A stretch of DNA of 64,000 nucleotides from Dyadobacter fanqingshengii (lineage in GTDB: Bacteria; Bacteroidota; Bacteroidia; Cytophagales; Spirosomataceae), in the NCBI RefSeq assembly GCF_023822005.2, contig NZ_CP098806.1, positions 4,526,001 through 4,590,000 of the forward strand, written 5' to 3'. Under the pieces are notes generated by a model. The model had not been told where the DNA came from and made no database searches. It was given only the letters and a program-made list of their open reading frames with translations. The position numbers and the translations under genes are program-made. How positions within the stretch are numbered: position 1 is the first letter of the stretch; every line of letters starts with the position of its first letter. Positions 1 to 6,603 of this stretch are shown piece by piece.

Positions 1-303
1 TCATCTCCGTTTATAACGTTGAGACTTAATCGCAGTCAAGGCTTTTCTAACCTCAGAATCTTTTATCCTTACCCTTCCACTAATGCGGACAGCTTCGATT
101 ATGCCCCTCTTGATGTAATCATCAACAGTCGGTAAACTAATACGTAGCAATGTTGCAACTTCCTTCCTCGTGGAGAATTCAGGCAGTTGCAGTTTATTCA
201 TTTCAGAATGCTGCCAATCCTGCAAAGCGTCAGCAATCGAGTCTTTGATCAAAATGCTCAGTTGTTCCTGATCAAGTGTAGTAAAATGAAATTCTTGTGT
301 CAT
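1..303 (-). CDS. Small helix-turn-helix (excisionase-like) DNA-binding protein
   Basis: A 100-residue protein whose last codon lies on the window edge, so it is complete. Residues 44-82 (STRKEVATLLRIS, then TVDDYIKRGII) have the pattern of a MerR/excisionase-type winged helix (HTH_17 family), which binds DNA in phage excisionases and small element regulators. The N-terminal 40 residues look helical and have no recognised domain. It lies downstream of an integrase and a 290-residue protein on the same strand, so a role as recombination directionality factor or element regulator is likely. A cluster of palindromes at 357-402, just upstream of the start, could be its binding site. The HTH call is firm; the role is inferred from position. 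Confidence 0.8.
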   Translation of the reverse strand: MTQEFHFTTLDQEQLSILIKDSIADALQDWQHSEMNKLQLPEFSTRKEVATLLRISLPTVDDYIKRGIIEAVRISGRVRIKDSEVRKALTAIKSQRYKRR

Positions 304-358
304 GACATAAAGGTTTGTTGTTCTTTACGTCAAAGGAAGAAAATCGAGGATAAATAAA

Positions 359-402
359 ATCTCCGGAGAGTCTCAGGAGATAACGAGGAGAGTCTCCTAG
401 CT
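359..402. repeat. Nested palindromes and direct repeats upstream of the HTH gene
   Basis: The sequence GGAGAGTCTC occurs at 365-374 and again at 387-396, exactly 22 bp apart. The second copy sits in a perfect 13-bp palindrome, AGGAGAGTCTCCT (386-398). CTCCGGAG (361-368) is also palindromic, and ATCTCC (359-364) pairs with GGAGAT (376-381). The cluster lies between the stop of the 290-residue gene and the start of the excisionase-like gene. It could be an operator, excisionase-binding sites, or a structured transcript end. No U-run follows it, so a simple terminator is unlikely. Confidence 0.55.
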
Positions 403-1273
403 ATTTGAGGTCCTTTGCAAAGGGTAGCTTTATCTTCGCCTTTTTAATGTCGTTTAACGAATTTGTCTGAGGAGAGATTTCCTTTTTAAATGAATCTAGA
501 CTTGTAGTCTCACCTAGATCAAAAGCTTCCAAAACCTGCCTAGCTGTATGGGTATAATTCCATTGATTGTTAGCGAGAGGCTCCTCTATATACCCGTTCA
601 CAACCAGCTCACTAATAATATGTCCAAATACTGATTTTTGACAAAGCACCTTTATTTTCTCACGGCCATGGATTGACGAATCTCTCGGTCGGACGTATAA
701 TTCGCGTTTATCATCCAATTGTAAGCCAATTTTACCGGCCTCAATTGCAATGTCATTCATAATACTGAGATTCTTGGAAATCCTCTCTTTTAGGACGTTT
801 CCTACGAATTGAATGATGGTGTAGAAATACGAGACCCATGTGAATGTATCCAGATCGTGATGTTCATTTCGCTTTTCTATTCTTTCAGACAAAGGTGGCT
901 GTTCAGTTAATAGCAACATTATCTTCACATACATCGGCAAGCGATCTATGACTATCTGAAACTTATATTTCAATTCATAAAGGTACTTTAACCTCTCTAC
1001 CTCATCTGTTTGACGCTGTTGGTTATATGTAATTTCTCTTTCAAATTCCTTTTTAAAATCAAAAGAAATTGGCAGGTTCCATTTTTTTAAGGTACTATGG
1101 ATATAGGCGATTGTAAATTCGGTCGGAATTATCCAGCCTAAGTTCTCAACGATATTTCCTTCTTCGTCAAACTGATAACATAGATCAGAATCAACAATTA
1201 ACGTGTAATGCGTCAAAATGTCGAACACGAAATTTGTCCACCTGTTATCGGCTCCTTCTATTGGGGTATGCAT
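401..1273 (-). CDS. Unrecognised 290-residue protein of the mobile element
   Basis: I do not recognise this protein. It is a soluble, charged polypeptide of 290 residues with no signal peptide or membrane segment. Residues about 60-130 look helical and rich in K, E and R. The C-terminal third (around residues 210-260) might form a winged-helix-like unit, but this is a guess. It starts 24 bp after the integrase stop and is followed by the excisionase-like gene, so the three probably form one transcript. RteC-type regulators of Bacteroidota conjugative elements have a similar size and location, but I see no convincing RteC motif. Its base composition is AT-rich like the integrase. Confidence 0.7.
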   Translation of the reverse strand: MHTPIEGADNRWTNFVFDILTHYTLIVDSDLCYQFDEEGNIVENLGWIIPTEFTIAYIHSTLKKWNLPISFDFKKEFEREITYNQQRQTDEVERLKYLYELKYKFQIVIDRLPMYVKIMLLLTEQPPLSERIEKRNEHHDLDTFTWVSYFYTIIQFVGNVLKERISKNLSIMNDIAIEAGKIGLQLDDKRELYVRPRDSSIHGREKIKVLCQKSVFGHIISELVVNGYIEEPLANNQWNYTHTARQVLEAFDLGETTSLDSFKKEISPQTNSLNDIKKAKIKLPFAKDLK

Positions 1274-1297
1274 TATTGCTTTGCTTTAATCATTGTG

Positions 1298-2623
1298 CTA
1301 GACTGCAATCTGAAGCGCACTTCGATTGAAATGCTCGTGGTCTCCCATTCTAATCGCCGTTTCCTCACCAGTAATTTTGATATACTTCATAAACGAGGTT
1401 TCCGTTTTATGGCCTGTGATTCTCATTATATCAATGGTCGATAAACCCGCCAGGTATGCATTTGTAGCGAATGATCGCCTCGCAGTATGAGTTGAAATCA
1501 ACTTAGATTTTTCTAGAAATTTAGCGATTCGCTGGCCCCCTTTTGTTATTGAAGTTTCGACTTTATGGTTTAATTCAGCTTTAACAGCAAGTTCTTTAAG
1601 ATATTCATTCATCTTTTGATTACTAATAACACCTGGAATAGAGGGGTGATATTTTTGTAGAATTGCCTTAACCTGAAGATTAATGGGTATGTAAATCTTA
1701 GATTGGGTCTTTTGAGTGGTCACAATCAGTCTTTTACCGTCTTCACTTATGTTTTCAATTTTTAGTTGTGTAAAATCTGAATATCGTAATCCAGTATAAC
1801 ACCCAATTAGGAATAGATCTCGAACTTTGTCAAGCTTTTTGTTATCCGATAAATCCAGTAAATACAGCTTATCCAATTCTGCATTGCTTAAATATATTGC
1901 GCCTGTTTCTTCCTTAGGCTTGATGAATTCGTCACTTTCATAATCCCGGCTGGTATGTAAACCCTCTGTATGCGCCGCTCTCATCCAAGCTTTAATATGT
2001 TTGATCTGGTTGCCTATACTATTACTTGAATACCTTTTTACATTGGTTAACCATCTAATAAAATCTTTGTGAAAATTAAGATCAATGTTATCAAAATCGA
2101 CAGATCTGCCACGATATTCAATAAACTCCCTGATATTTGTCAGCGTAGTTTGATGTGTTTTTAAGGTAATGGGTACATACTTCTTATTTCGCCTTCGAAC
2201 TAAACGCTCTCCTGATAGTGCCTCATTGATAAAACGTTGTGCAAAATTGAGGAAGTCTTCCCTTACAACAACCGCAGTTTTACTCACCCGCGAATCTTTC
2301 TTAAACTCTTCATCAAGTTTTTCTTTGAACAAATCAGGTGATAGCTCCAAACGGGACAATTCAAAACTTCGTCTTAGCTCGATGACCTTGGCTTCGTACC
2401 TATCAAGTTGGCTGTTTGAATCCTTAAACGCTATCCGACTTTGCTTGTTACTATTGTTACCTAGTCTTTGAAGATTCTTGTCCCAATTCTCCGGGTGCAC
2501 CTTTTCGCCAGTAGAGTACTTTAGCCTTTGGCCATTGAAACGATAAATCATGTAGATCAAGGTTTCATAATTTGCAGAAGCTTCCTTCAAGATAAAACGG
2601 ACGTCGTTTCTAGTAATTCGCAT
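1298..2623 (-). CDS. Tyrosine-type site-specific integrase
   Basis: A 441-residue phage/transposon-type tyrosine recombinase that cuts and rejoins DNA at attachment sites. Residues 1-110 form an arm-binding domain typical of Bacteroidota integrases; about 120-225 is the SAM-like core-binding domain; 245-430 is the catalytic domain. The catalytic residues are visible: R280 in TGLRYSDF, a probable K305, H379 and R382 in HTARRSF, H405 in TGHKTE, and the nucleophile Y414 in FMKYI. It is full length and intact. It heads a minus-strand operon with the 290-residue gene and the excisionase-like gene. Its start is about 200 bp from the presumed attachment site at 2821-2885, the usual layout for an element that carries its integrase at one end. 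Confidence 0.95.
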   Translation of the reverse strand: MRITRNDVRFILKEASANYETLIYMIYRFNGQRLKYSTGEKVHPENWDKNLQRLGNNSNKQSRIAFKDSNSQLDRYEAKVIELRRSFELSRLELSPDLFKEKLDEEFKKDSRVSKTAVVVREDFLNFAQRFINEALSGERLVRRRNKKYVPITLKTHQTTLTNIREFIEYRGRSVDFDNIDLNFHKDFIRWLTNVKRYSSNSIGNQIKHIKAWMRAAHTEGLHTSRDYESDEFIKPKEETGAIYLSNAELDKLYLLDLSDNKKLDKVRDLFLIGCYTGLRYSDFTQLKIENISEDGKRLIVTTQKTQSKIYIPINLQVKAILQKYHPSIPGVISNQKMNEYLKELAVKAELNHKVETSITKGGQRIAKFLEKSKLISTHTARRSFATNAYLAGLSTIDIMRITGHKTETSFMKYIKITGEETAIRMGDHEHFNRSALQIAV

Positions 2624-2818
2624 AATTCTTCTGATAATTAATTTATTAAAATAAAGTTAAGGGAAAAAGAAACACCAAAAACTTGGGGGACACTTTGGGG
2701 GTCACTTTTATTTGTTCAAACTTTGCTTTCCGTAGCAAAGCAAAACAACCTTTAAAGCAGAATTGAGTATTACCTTCCATATAAAGAAGGGAATGAAGAA
2801 ATTGAGAATAAATAGGTG

Positions 2819-2838
2819 GGAGTCCTTGTCGGCCAACA
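2819..2838 (+). other. Possible attachment site: tRNA 3'-end-like remnant
   Basis: The run GAGTCCTTGTCGGCCAACA resembles the T-loop, 3' T-stem and acceptor end of a tRNA gene, and a rho-independent terminator follows, as after many tRNA genes. The rest of a tRNA (D-arm, anticodon arm) is absent on the left, where the integrase region begins. This is what one end of an element integrated into a tRNA 3' end would look like, with the restored tRNA at the far, unseen left end. The tRNA identity cannot be read from this fragment. Confidence 0.4.
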
Positions 2839-2848
2839 GTTAAAAAGC

Positions 2849-2885
2849 AAGACCGCTGTAATTTCAATTGCAGCGGTCTTTTTTT
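2849..2885 (+). terminator. Rho-independent terminator at the element boundary
   Basis: A perfect 10-bp stem, AAGACCGCTG (2849-2858) with CAGCGGTCTT (2871-2880), is followed by a T-run. No complete gene for it to terminate lies on the left, so it probably served the tRNA-like gene interrupted by the mobile element. Confidence 0.75.
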
Positions 2886-2927
2886 ATATCTTCCCCTCCG
2901 CATCCCAATCAAACTTTTTACATCATT

Positions 2928-4118
2928 ATGGACCAACCTTATTTGAAGGTTAATTCCCGAATCGTGATCTTCGGAGATTCGCTTATTGCTCAAACCACCG
3001 GAAGCGCTACCAATTACACCGCCTTCCAGTCCACCGCATTTGCTACTTATGCGCTGCTTAGGATCAACAATTCCTTGTTTTTACCAACCAATGGCAACAA
3101 AGGGATTTCGGGAAACACAACCACGCAAATGCTTGCCAGACTGGGCGCGGCAGTATCCCTGAACCCCGCGCTGGTGATCATGGATGGCGGAACAAACGAT
3201 GCCGCAGGCGGCGCAAGCGCCGCTACCATTATCAGCAACCTGACTTACATTCATAATGCATTCAAAGCAATAGGTGCTTACGTAATTATCATCACCATTC
3301 CGCCCCGGTTTGCTCCCGCTGCATTGAGCCCAGCTGCAGAAATTGTCAGGAATACGGTGAATACATTCATTAAGACATTGACCTCAGAGACAACAAAGGC
3401 TGTTAATCTCGATTTGGTTGTCAACAATGCTGCTTTTTATGCGGATGGTCTGCATTTCAATCCTACCGGCGCGTATGCGGCATCCACGCCTGTTACGGAG
3501 GCATTACTTGACTTTATCCGGCCAACCAATCTTGCGGACAGTTTTTTCGCGGACAACTCATTTACAGCGAATCCCATTATGGCCGGAAGCACCGGCACGA
3601 AAAACATTGCAACCGGGACCGTAGCAACCAGCTGGCTGCTTGACGCCAGCAGCGCGGGCGGCGCAACGGTTGTGGGCAGTAAAACAATGGACAACGGGCT
3701 CAATCAGCAAGTGATCACAATTTCGGGAAGTTATACGGGCAACTCAAAATCGGTCGTGTTATCTCAGGAGTTTAATACCAATGGCCTCGCGGCAGGCGAT
3801 GTTGTGGAAGCATTTGCCGATATAGAAATTTTAACAACGGATTCAAATATTTTGGACTTCAATATGGGTGTGCTGGTTTGGACATCCGGCTATGTCAATC
3901 TGGCCAATGCCGAAAGCATTCTGGCGCTGGACCAGATTCCGTCTCCATTGCCAGCCGGAGGGCGGTATACATTCCGGACGCCGCCTATTACTATTGCTGC
4001 CGGAGTTCCTGCTATTGTGCGGCAAGCCGTTAAAGTGGACCTCGTTGACAGAGCGAGCGCCATACCCATTGCAGCGAGCTTTAAAGTCCATCGGATCGGG
4101 GTTCGGAAGGCAGTGTAG
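2928..4118 (+). CDS. SGNH/GDSL-type hydrolase without signal peptide
   Basis: A 396-residue protein with an N-terminal SGNH esterase/lipase fold. Visible motifs: block I IVIFGDSLI (nucleophile S18), block II GISGN near residue 59, block III GGTND at 87-91, and block V DGLHFN near 176-181 carrying the catalytic Asp and His. Such enzymes remove acyl groups from sugars or lipids. The last about 190 residues are Ser/Thr/Ala-rich and probably form a beta-sandwich, perhaps carbohydrate-binding; I cannot name it. There is no signal peptide, unusual for a polysaccharide esterase. I chose the ATG at 2928 because earlier in-frame starts overlap the terminator at 2849-2885. It stands alone just outside the mobile element and is followed by its own terminator. 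Confidence 0.8.
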   Translation: MDQPYLKVNSRIVIFGDSLIAQTTGSATNYTAFQSTAFATYALLRINNSLFLPTNGNKGISGNTTTQMLARLGAAVSLNPALVIMDGGTNDAAGGASAATIISNLTYIHNAFKAIGAYVIIITIPPRFAPAALSPAAEIVRNTVNTFIKTLTSETTKAVNLDLVVNNAAFYADGLHFNPTGAYAASTPVTEALLDFIRPTNLADSFFADNSFTANPIMAGSTGTKNIATGTVATSWLLDASSAGGATVVGSKTMDNGLNQQVITISGSYTGNSKSVVLSQEFNTNGLAAGDVVEAFADIEILTTDSNILDFNMGVLVWTSGYVNLANAESILALDQIPSPLPAGGRYTFRTPPITIAAGVPAIVRQAVKVDLVDRASAIPIAASFKVHRIGVRKAV

Positions 4119-4135
4119 AAAATGATCAGTTGAAG

Positions 4136-4166
4136 AAGAGCTTGTTGTAAAATGAGCTCTTTTTTG
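4136..4166 (+). terminator. Terminator of the SGNH hydrolase gene
   Basis: AAGAGCT (4136-4142) pairs with AGCTCTT (4155-4161), followed by a T-run. It begins 18 bp after the stop codon. Confidence 0.7.
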
Positions 4167-4203
4167 CGCCTTTCTTTTTAAGAATCTGTACAAATTAGTC
4201 GAC

Positions 4204-4266
4204 GAACTGGCCATTATTATCTATGAATTGGCCAATTTTATCGATCAGAGTGCCATTAAGTAACAA
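4204..4266 (+). repeat. 21-bp direct repeats upstream of the TetR gene
   Basis: Units 4204-4224 and 4225-4245 match at 17 of 21 positions, both carrying TGGCCA. A third unit, 4246-4266, is weaker but keeps GCCATT in register. A 21-bp period is two helical turns, which suits a regulatory array. One forward frame reads as a heptad-like peptide (VDELAIIIYELANFID) ending in a stop but has no start, so a decayed coding remnant is the alternative. Confidence 0.4.
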
Positions 4267-4303
4267 ATTTTAAAAAATGGTGACTTATAATGTTTTGCGG
4301 GTA

Positions 4304-4326
4304 TAATATTTCCATATGAAATATTA
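4304..4326. promoter_or_regulatory. Probable TetR operator (perfect 9-5-9 inverted repeat)
   Basis: TAATATTTC (4304-4312), spacer CATAT, GAAATATTA (4318-4326): nine perfectly paired bases per arm, 22 bp before the start codon of a TetR-family gene. Size, symmetry and position fit an autoregulatory TetR operator. A related palindrome lies at 5019-5034. Confidence 0.6.
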
Positions 4327-4348
4327 AATTTACTATGTTTTAACCTAA

Positions 4349-4966
4349 ATGGCACCCAACATGAAAATTGAGAAAATTAAAAAGCGCGACCGAGAGCGGA
4401 CAAAAAGTAAAATCCTCAAAGCAGTAGGCGAAGTAATCGAACAACATGGAACAGAAAAAGTAGGCGTAAATTTAATTGCACGAACGGCGGGCGTCAACAA
4501 GGTTTTGATTTACCGATATTTTGAAAGTGTCGACGGATTGATGGAACAATATGTAAAATCCGGTGAGTACACTTCCACTACCGGAACCGAATACATTGAC
4601 AACATTCCATCCCTGGCACCCGAAGAACGCAGCAAAGCGCTTACCAGCCTGATGCACACTTTTATGAATGACCTAAGGGAACGGAAGGCCACCCGAGACC
4701 TTTTACGCTGGGAGATCGGCACCGGCAAATCAATGTTATCAGATGCGCGGAATCAGGTTGCCACGCGTATTCTGGACAAAATCGGCAACCTGCCCAATTA
4801 CAGTGATACCAGCGCGCTCGTGTCGTTTCTTTCGGCTGGTATTTACTTTATGACCATTTCCACAGATTACCGTGAAAAAATGATCGACGTTGATCTGCGT
4901 TCCGATGAAGGCTGGCAACGCATTGCAAAAGTGATTGAACACATTATTACCGACATCCGCAATTAA
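4349..4966 (+). CDS. TetR/AcrR-family transcriptional regulator
   Basis: A 205-residue dimeric repressor-type protein. Residues about 15-60 form the TetR DNA-binding domain: KILKAVGEVIEQHGTEK, then GVNLIARTAGVNKVLIYRYF with the typical helix-turn-helix ending in IYRYF. The C-terminal helical domain (about 65-205) would bind a small ligand, which cannot be predicted. A second ATG at 4361 is an alternative start. A perfect palindrome just upstream suggests autoregulation, and a shorter version of the same palindrome precedes the next gene, a flippase, on the same strand. TetR repressors often control a neighbouring exporter, so the flippase is the first candidate target. Confidence 0.92.
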   Translation: MAPNMKIEKIKKRDRERTKSKILKAVGEVIEQHGTEKVGVNLIARTAGVNKVLIYRYFESVDGLMEQYVKSGEYTSTTGTEYIDNIPSLAPEERSKALTSLMHTFMNDLRERKATRDLLRWEIGTGKSMLSDARNQVATRILDKIGNLPNYSDTSALVSFLSAGIYFMTISTDYREKMIDVDLRSDEGWQRIAKVIEHIITDIRN

Positions 4967-5018
4967 CCTGCTAAAAAATTATTGAGGTACTTTTACATGT
5001 TTCCAGGGAGTGTGCAGC

Positions 5019-5034
5019 TATTTCATTTGAAATA
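5019..5034. promoter_or_regulatory. Second TetR-like operator before the flippase gene
   Basis: TATTTC (5019-5024), spacer ATTT, GAAATA (5029-5034). The arms are the inner six bases of the 4304-4326 palindrome, with a spacer one base shorter. The site covers the likely -33 element TTTG (5026-5029) of the flippase promoter, where a bound repressor would block RNA polymerase. Confidence 0.45.
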
Positions 5035-5059
5035 TTGTTCACTCCTTGTTCTATATTTG
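5026..5059 (+). promoter_or_regulatory. Bacteroidota-type promoter of the flippase gene
   Basis: The -7 box TATATTTG (5052-5059) matches the TAnnTTTG consensus exactly; a -33 TTTG lies at 5026-5029 with a slightly long 22-bp spacer. The start codon is about 37 bp downstream. Confidence 0.5.
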
Positions 5060-5095
5060 TGCTCCCTGCAAATACTTGCCGCAGGTTAACATGCA

Positions 5096-6598
5096 ATGAG
5101 CGTCTTAAAAAAATTAGCCAGTGAAACCGCTATTTACGGCATCAGCACGATGCTGGGCCGATTTCTGAATTACCTGCTGGTTGCATTACACACCAAACTT
5201 TTTGAACCGGAACAAATTGCCGCCCAGGGCCAGCTTTATGCTTACGCGGGCCTCGGAATGGTGCTTTACACATTCGGAATGGAGACGGCCTTTTTCCGGT
5301 TCGCACGACAAGAAACGGACCGGAAGGCTTATTATGACCTGATCCTCAGCGCTGTAATCATTATCAGCGTATTTTTCTCGGGCCTGCTGTTCATCTTTGC
5401 CGGCCCTGCCGCGGAGTTTATTAAATACCCGGAAAGCGTTTCGCTTGTGCGAATGTTCGCTGTGATTATGGCGATTGACGGCATCGTGGCGATCCCTTTT
5501 GCACGTTTGCGGCTGGAAGGGAAAGGGAAGAAGTTTGTTGTTGTGCGTGTTGCCAACATTGCGATCAATATCTTTTTAAACTTGTTTTTCCTCGTCGTTT
5601 GCAGGGACATTCATGCTGGAAAATATCTGCTTTCTTTCCAACCGGCCATTGACGCAATTTACGATCCATTGCGTGCCCCCGACTACATCGTCATGGCCAA
5701 CCTGGTTGCCAATCTGCTGTTTTTCTGGATGTTAAGGAAGGAGTTTGCCGATTTTAGATTCGTATTCAACAAAACATTGTTCCGCCCCGTATGGATTTAT
5801 GCTTACCCGATCATGATCATGAATGCGGGCGGTGTGCTGAATATGTTGTTTGACAGGGCATTTATTCAATTCCTGTTACCCGAGAATTTTTATCCTGGAC
5901 GAACTTCCAAGCAGGCGATCGGGATCTATGTGCAATGTTACAAGTTGTCGATCTTTATGAATCTGGCGATCCAGTCATTTAAATATGCTGCGGAGCCGTT
6001 TTTCTTTTCAAAGGGTGAAGACAAGAATGCGCCGCCGGTGTTTGCTAACGTGACCAAATACTTCATCATTATCTGCGTGCTCATGTGGGTGGGCATATGC
6101 CTGAATCTCGACTTGCTGGCAGCATTGTTTTTGAAACAAAAAATCTATCATGAAGGGTTGCCCGTTGTGCCTTGGCTGCTGGCTGGTTATCTGTTCCTGG
6201 GCGTTTATTATAATCTGGCGACGTGGTTTAAACTTACCGACAAGACAGAATACGGAACCTGGCTTACATTAATGGGCGCTGCGATCACCATTGCCACGAG
6301 TTTTATTCTGGTGCCGCAAATTGGCTATATGGGTTTCGCCATCGCATTTGCGACCTCGTCCTTTATCATGGTCGCATTATGTTATTATTTTGGTCAAAAA
6401 TATTATCCTGTTCCTTATAATGTACTTTCTGCCGTGGGCTACATTGGCATTGGCGGGCTGGTAATCACGGCTTCAACATTTGTCAAGATCCCTGACCTGT
6501 ACATTGCAGTCCCCGTGCATATGCTCGTACTGGCGATATTTGCGGTGGTTGTCTTCTTTATTGAACGAAAGAACATTCCTTTTTTAAACAGGCGTTAG
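5096..6598 (+). CDS. Polysaccharide/oligosaccharide flippase family protein (Wzx-like)
   Basis: A 500-residue integral membrane protein with about 12-14 hydrophobic helices, of the MOP superfamily (Wzx/RfbX type). Such proteins flip lipid-linked sugar chains from the inner to the outer face of the cytoplasmic membrane for capsule, O-antigen or exopolysaccharide assembly. The first residues (LKKLASETAIYGISTMLGRF) have the amphipathic start followed by the first membrane helix seen in this family. No polymerase or glycosyltransferase cluster adjoins it, so its substrate is unknown. A TetR gene lies just upstream with shared operator-like sites. It converges on the MlaF gene with a 5-bp gap. A MATE-type drug exporter is less likely. 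Confidence 0.85.
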   Translation: MSVLKKLASETAIYGISTMLGRFLNYLLVALHTKLFEPEQIAAQGQLYAYAGLGMVLYTFGMETAFFRFARQETDRKAYYDLILSAVIIISVFFSGLLFIFAGPAAEFIKYPESVSLVRMFAVIMAIDGIVAIPFARLRLEGKGKKFVVVRVANIAINIFLNLFFLVVCRDIHAGKYLLSFQPAIDAIYDPLRAPDYIVMANLVANLLFFWMLRKEFADFRFVFNKTLFRPVWIYAYPIMIMNAGGVLNMLFDRAFIQFLLPENFYPGRTSKQAIGIYVQCYKLSIFMNLAIQSFKYAAEPFFFSKGEDKNAPPVFANVTKYFIIICVLMWVGICLNLDLLAALFLKQKIYHEGLPVVPWLLAGYLFLGVYYNLATWFKLTDKTEYGTWLTLMGAAITIATSFILVPQIGYMGFAIAFATSSFIMVALCYYFGQKYYPVPYNVLSAVGYIGIGGLVITASTFVKIPDLYIAVPVHMLVLAIFAVVVFFIERKNIPFLNRR

Positions 6599-6603
6599 GA
6601 AGC

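Larger units (their letters stand above)
2624..2927. other. Integrase upstream region and element boundary (no gene)
   Basis: This 304-bp gap contains no convincing gene. From left to right it holds an AT-rich leader of the integrase, two tandem 12-bp repeats (TGGGGGACACTT at 2684-2695, TGGGGGTCACTT at 2696-2707), a 7-bp inverted repeat (CTTTGCT 2721-2727 with AGCAAAG 2734-2740), a tRNA-3'-end-like sequence near 2819-2838, and a strong terminator hairpin at 2849-2885. The composition changes from element-like to chromosomal near 2840. An open frame exists on the minus strand, but it crosses the terminator and the repeats and is not believable. Confidence 0.6.

Noticed and set aside
401..1273. 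RteC-type conjugative element regulator as identity of the 290-residue protein.
   Set aside because: Only size and location fit; I could not align the characteristic C-terminal RteC pattern with confidence.
2868..2927. A longer start for the SGNH hydrolase at 2868.
   Set aside because: It begins inside the terminator hairpin; the ATG at 2928 starts right before the catalytic block and gives a normal family N-terminus.
2646..2993. A 115-codon open frame on the minus strand between the integrase and the SGNH gene.
   Set aside because: It spans the terminator hairpin, the tRNA-like remnant and the tandem repeats, and its translation has no plausible protein character.
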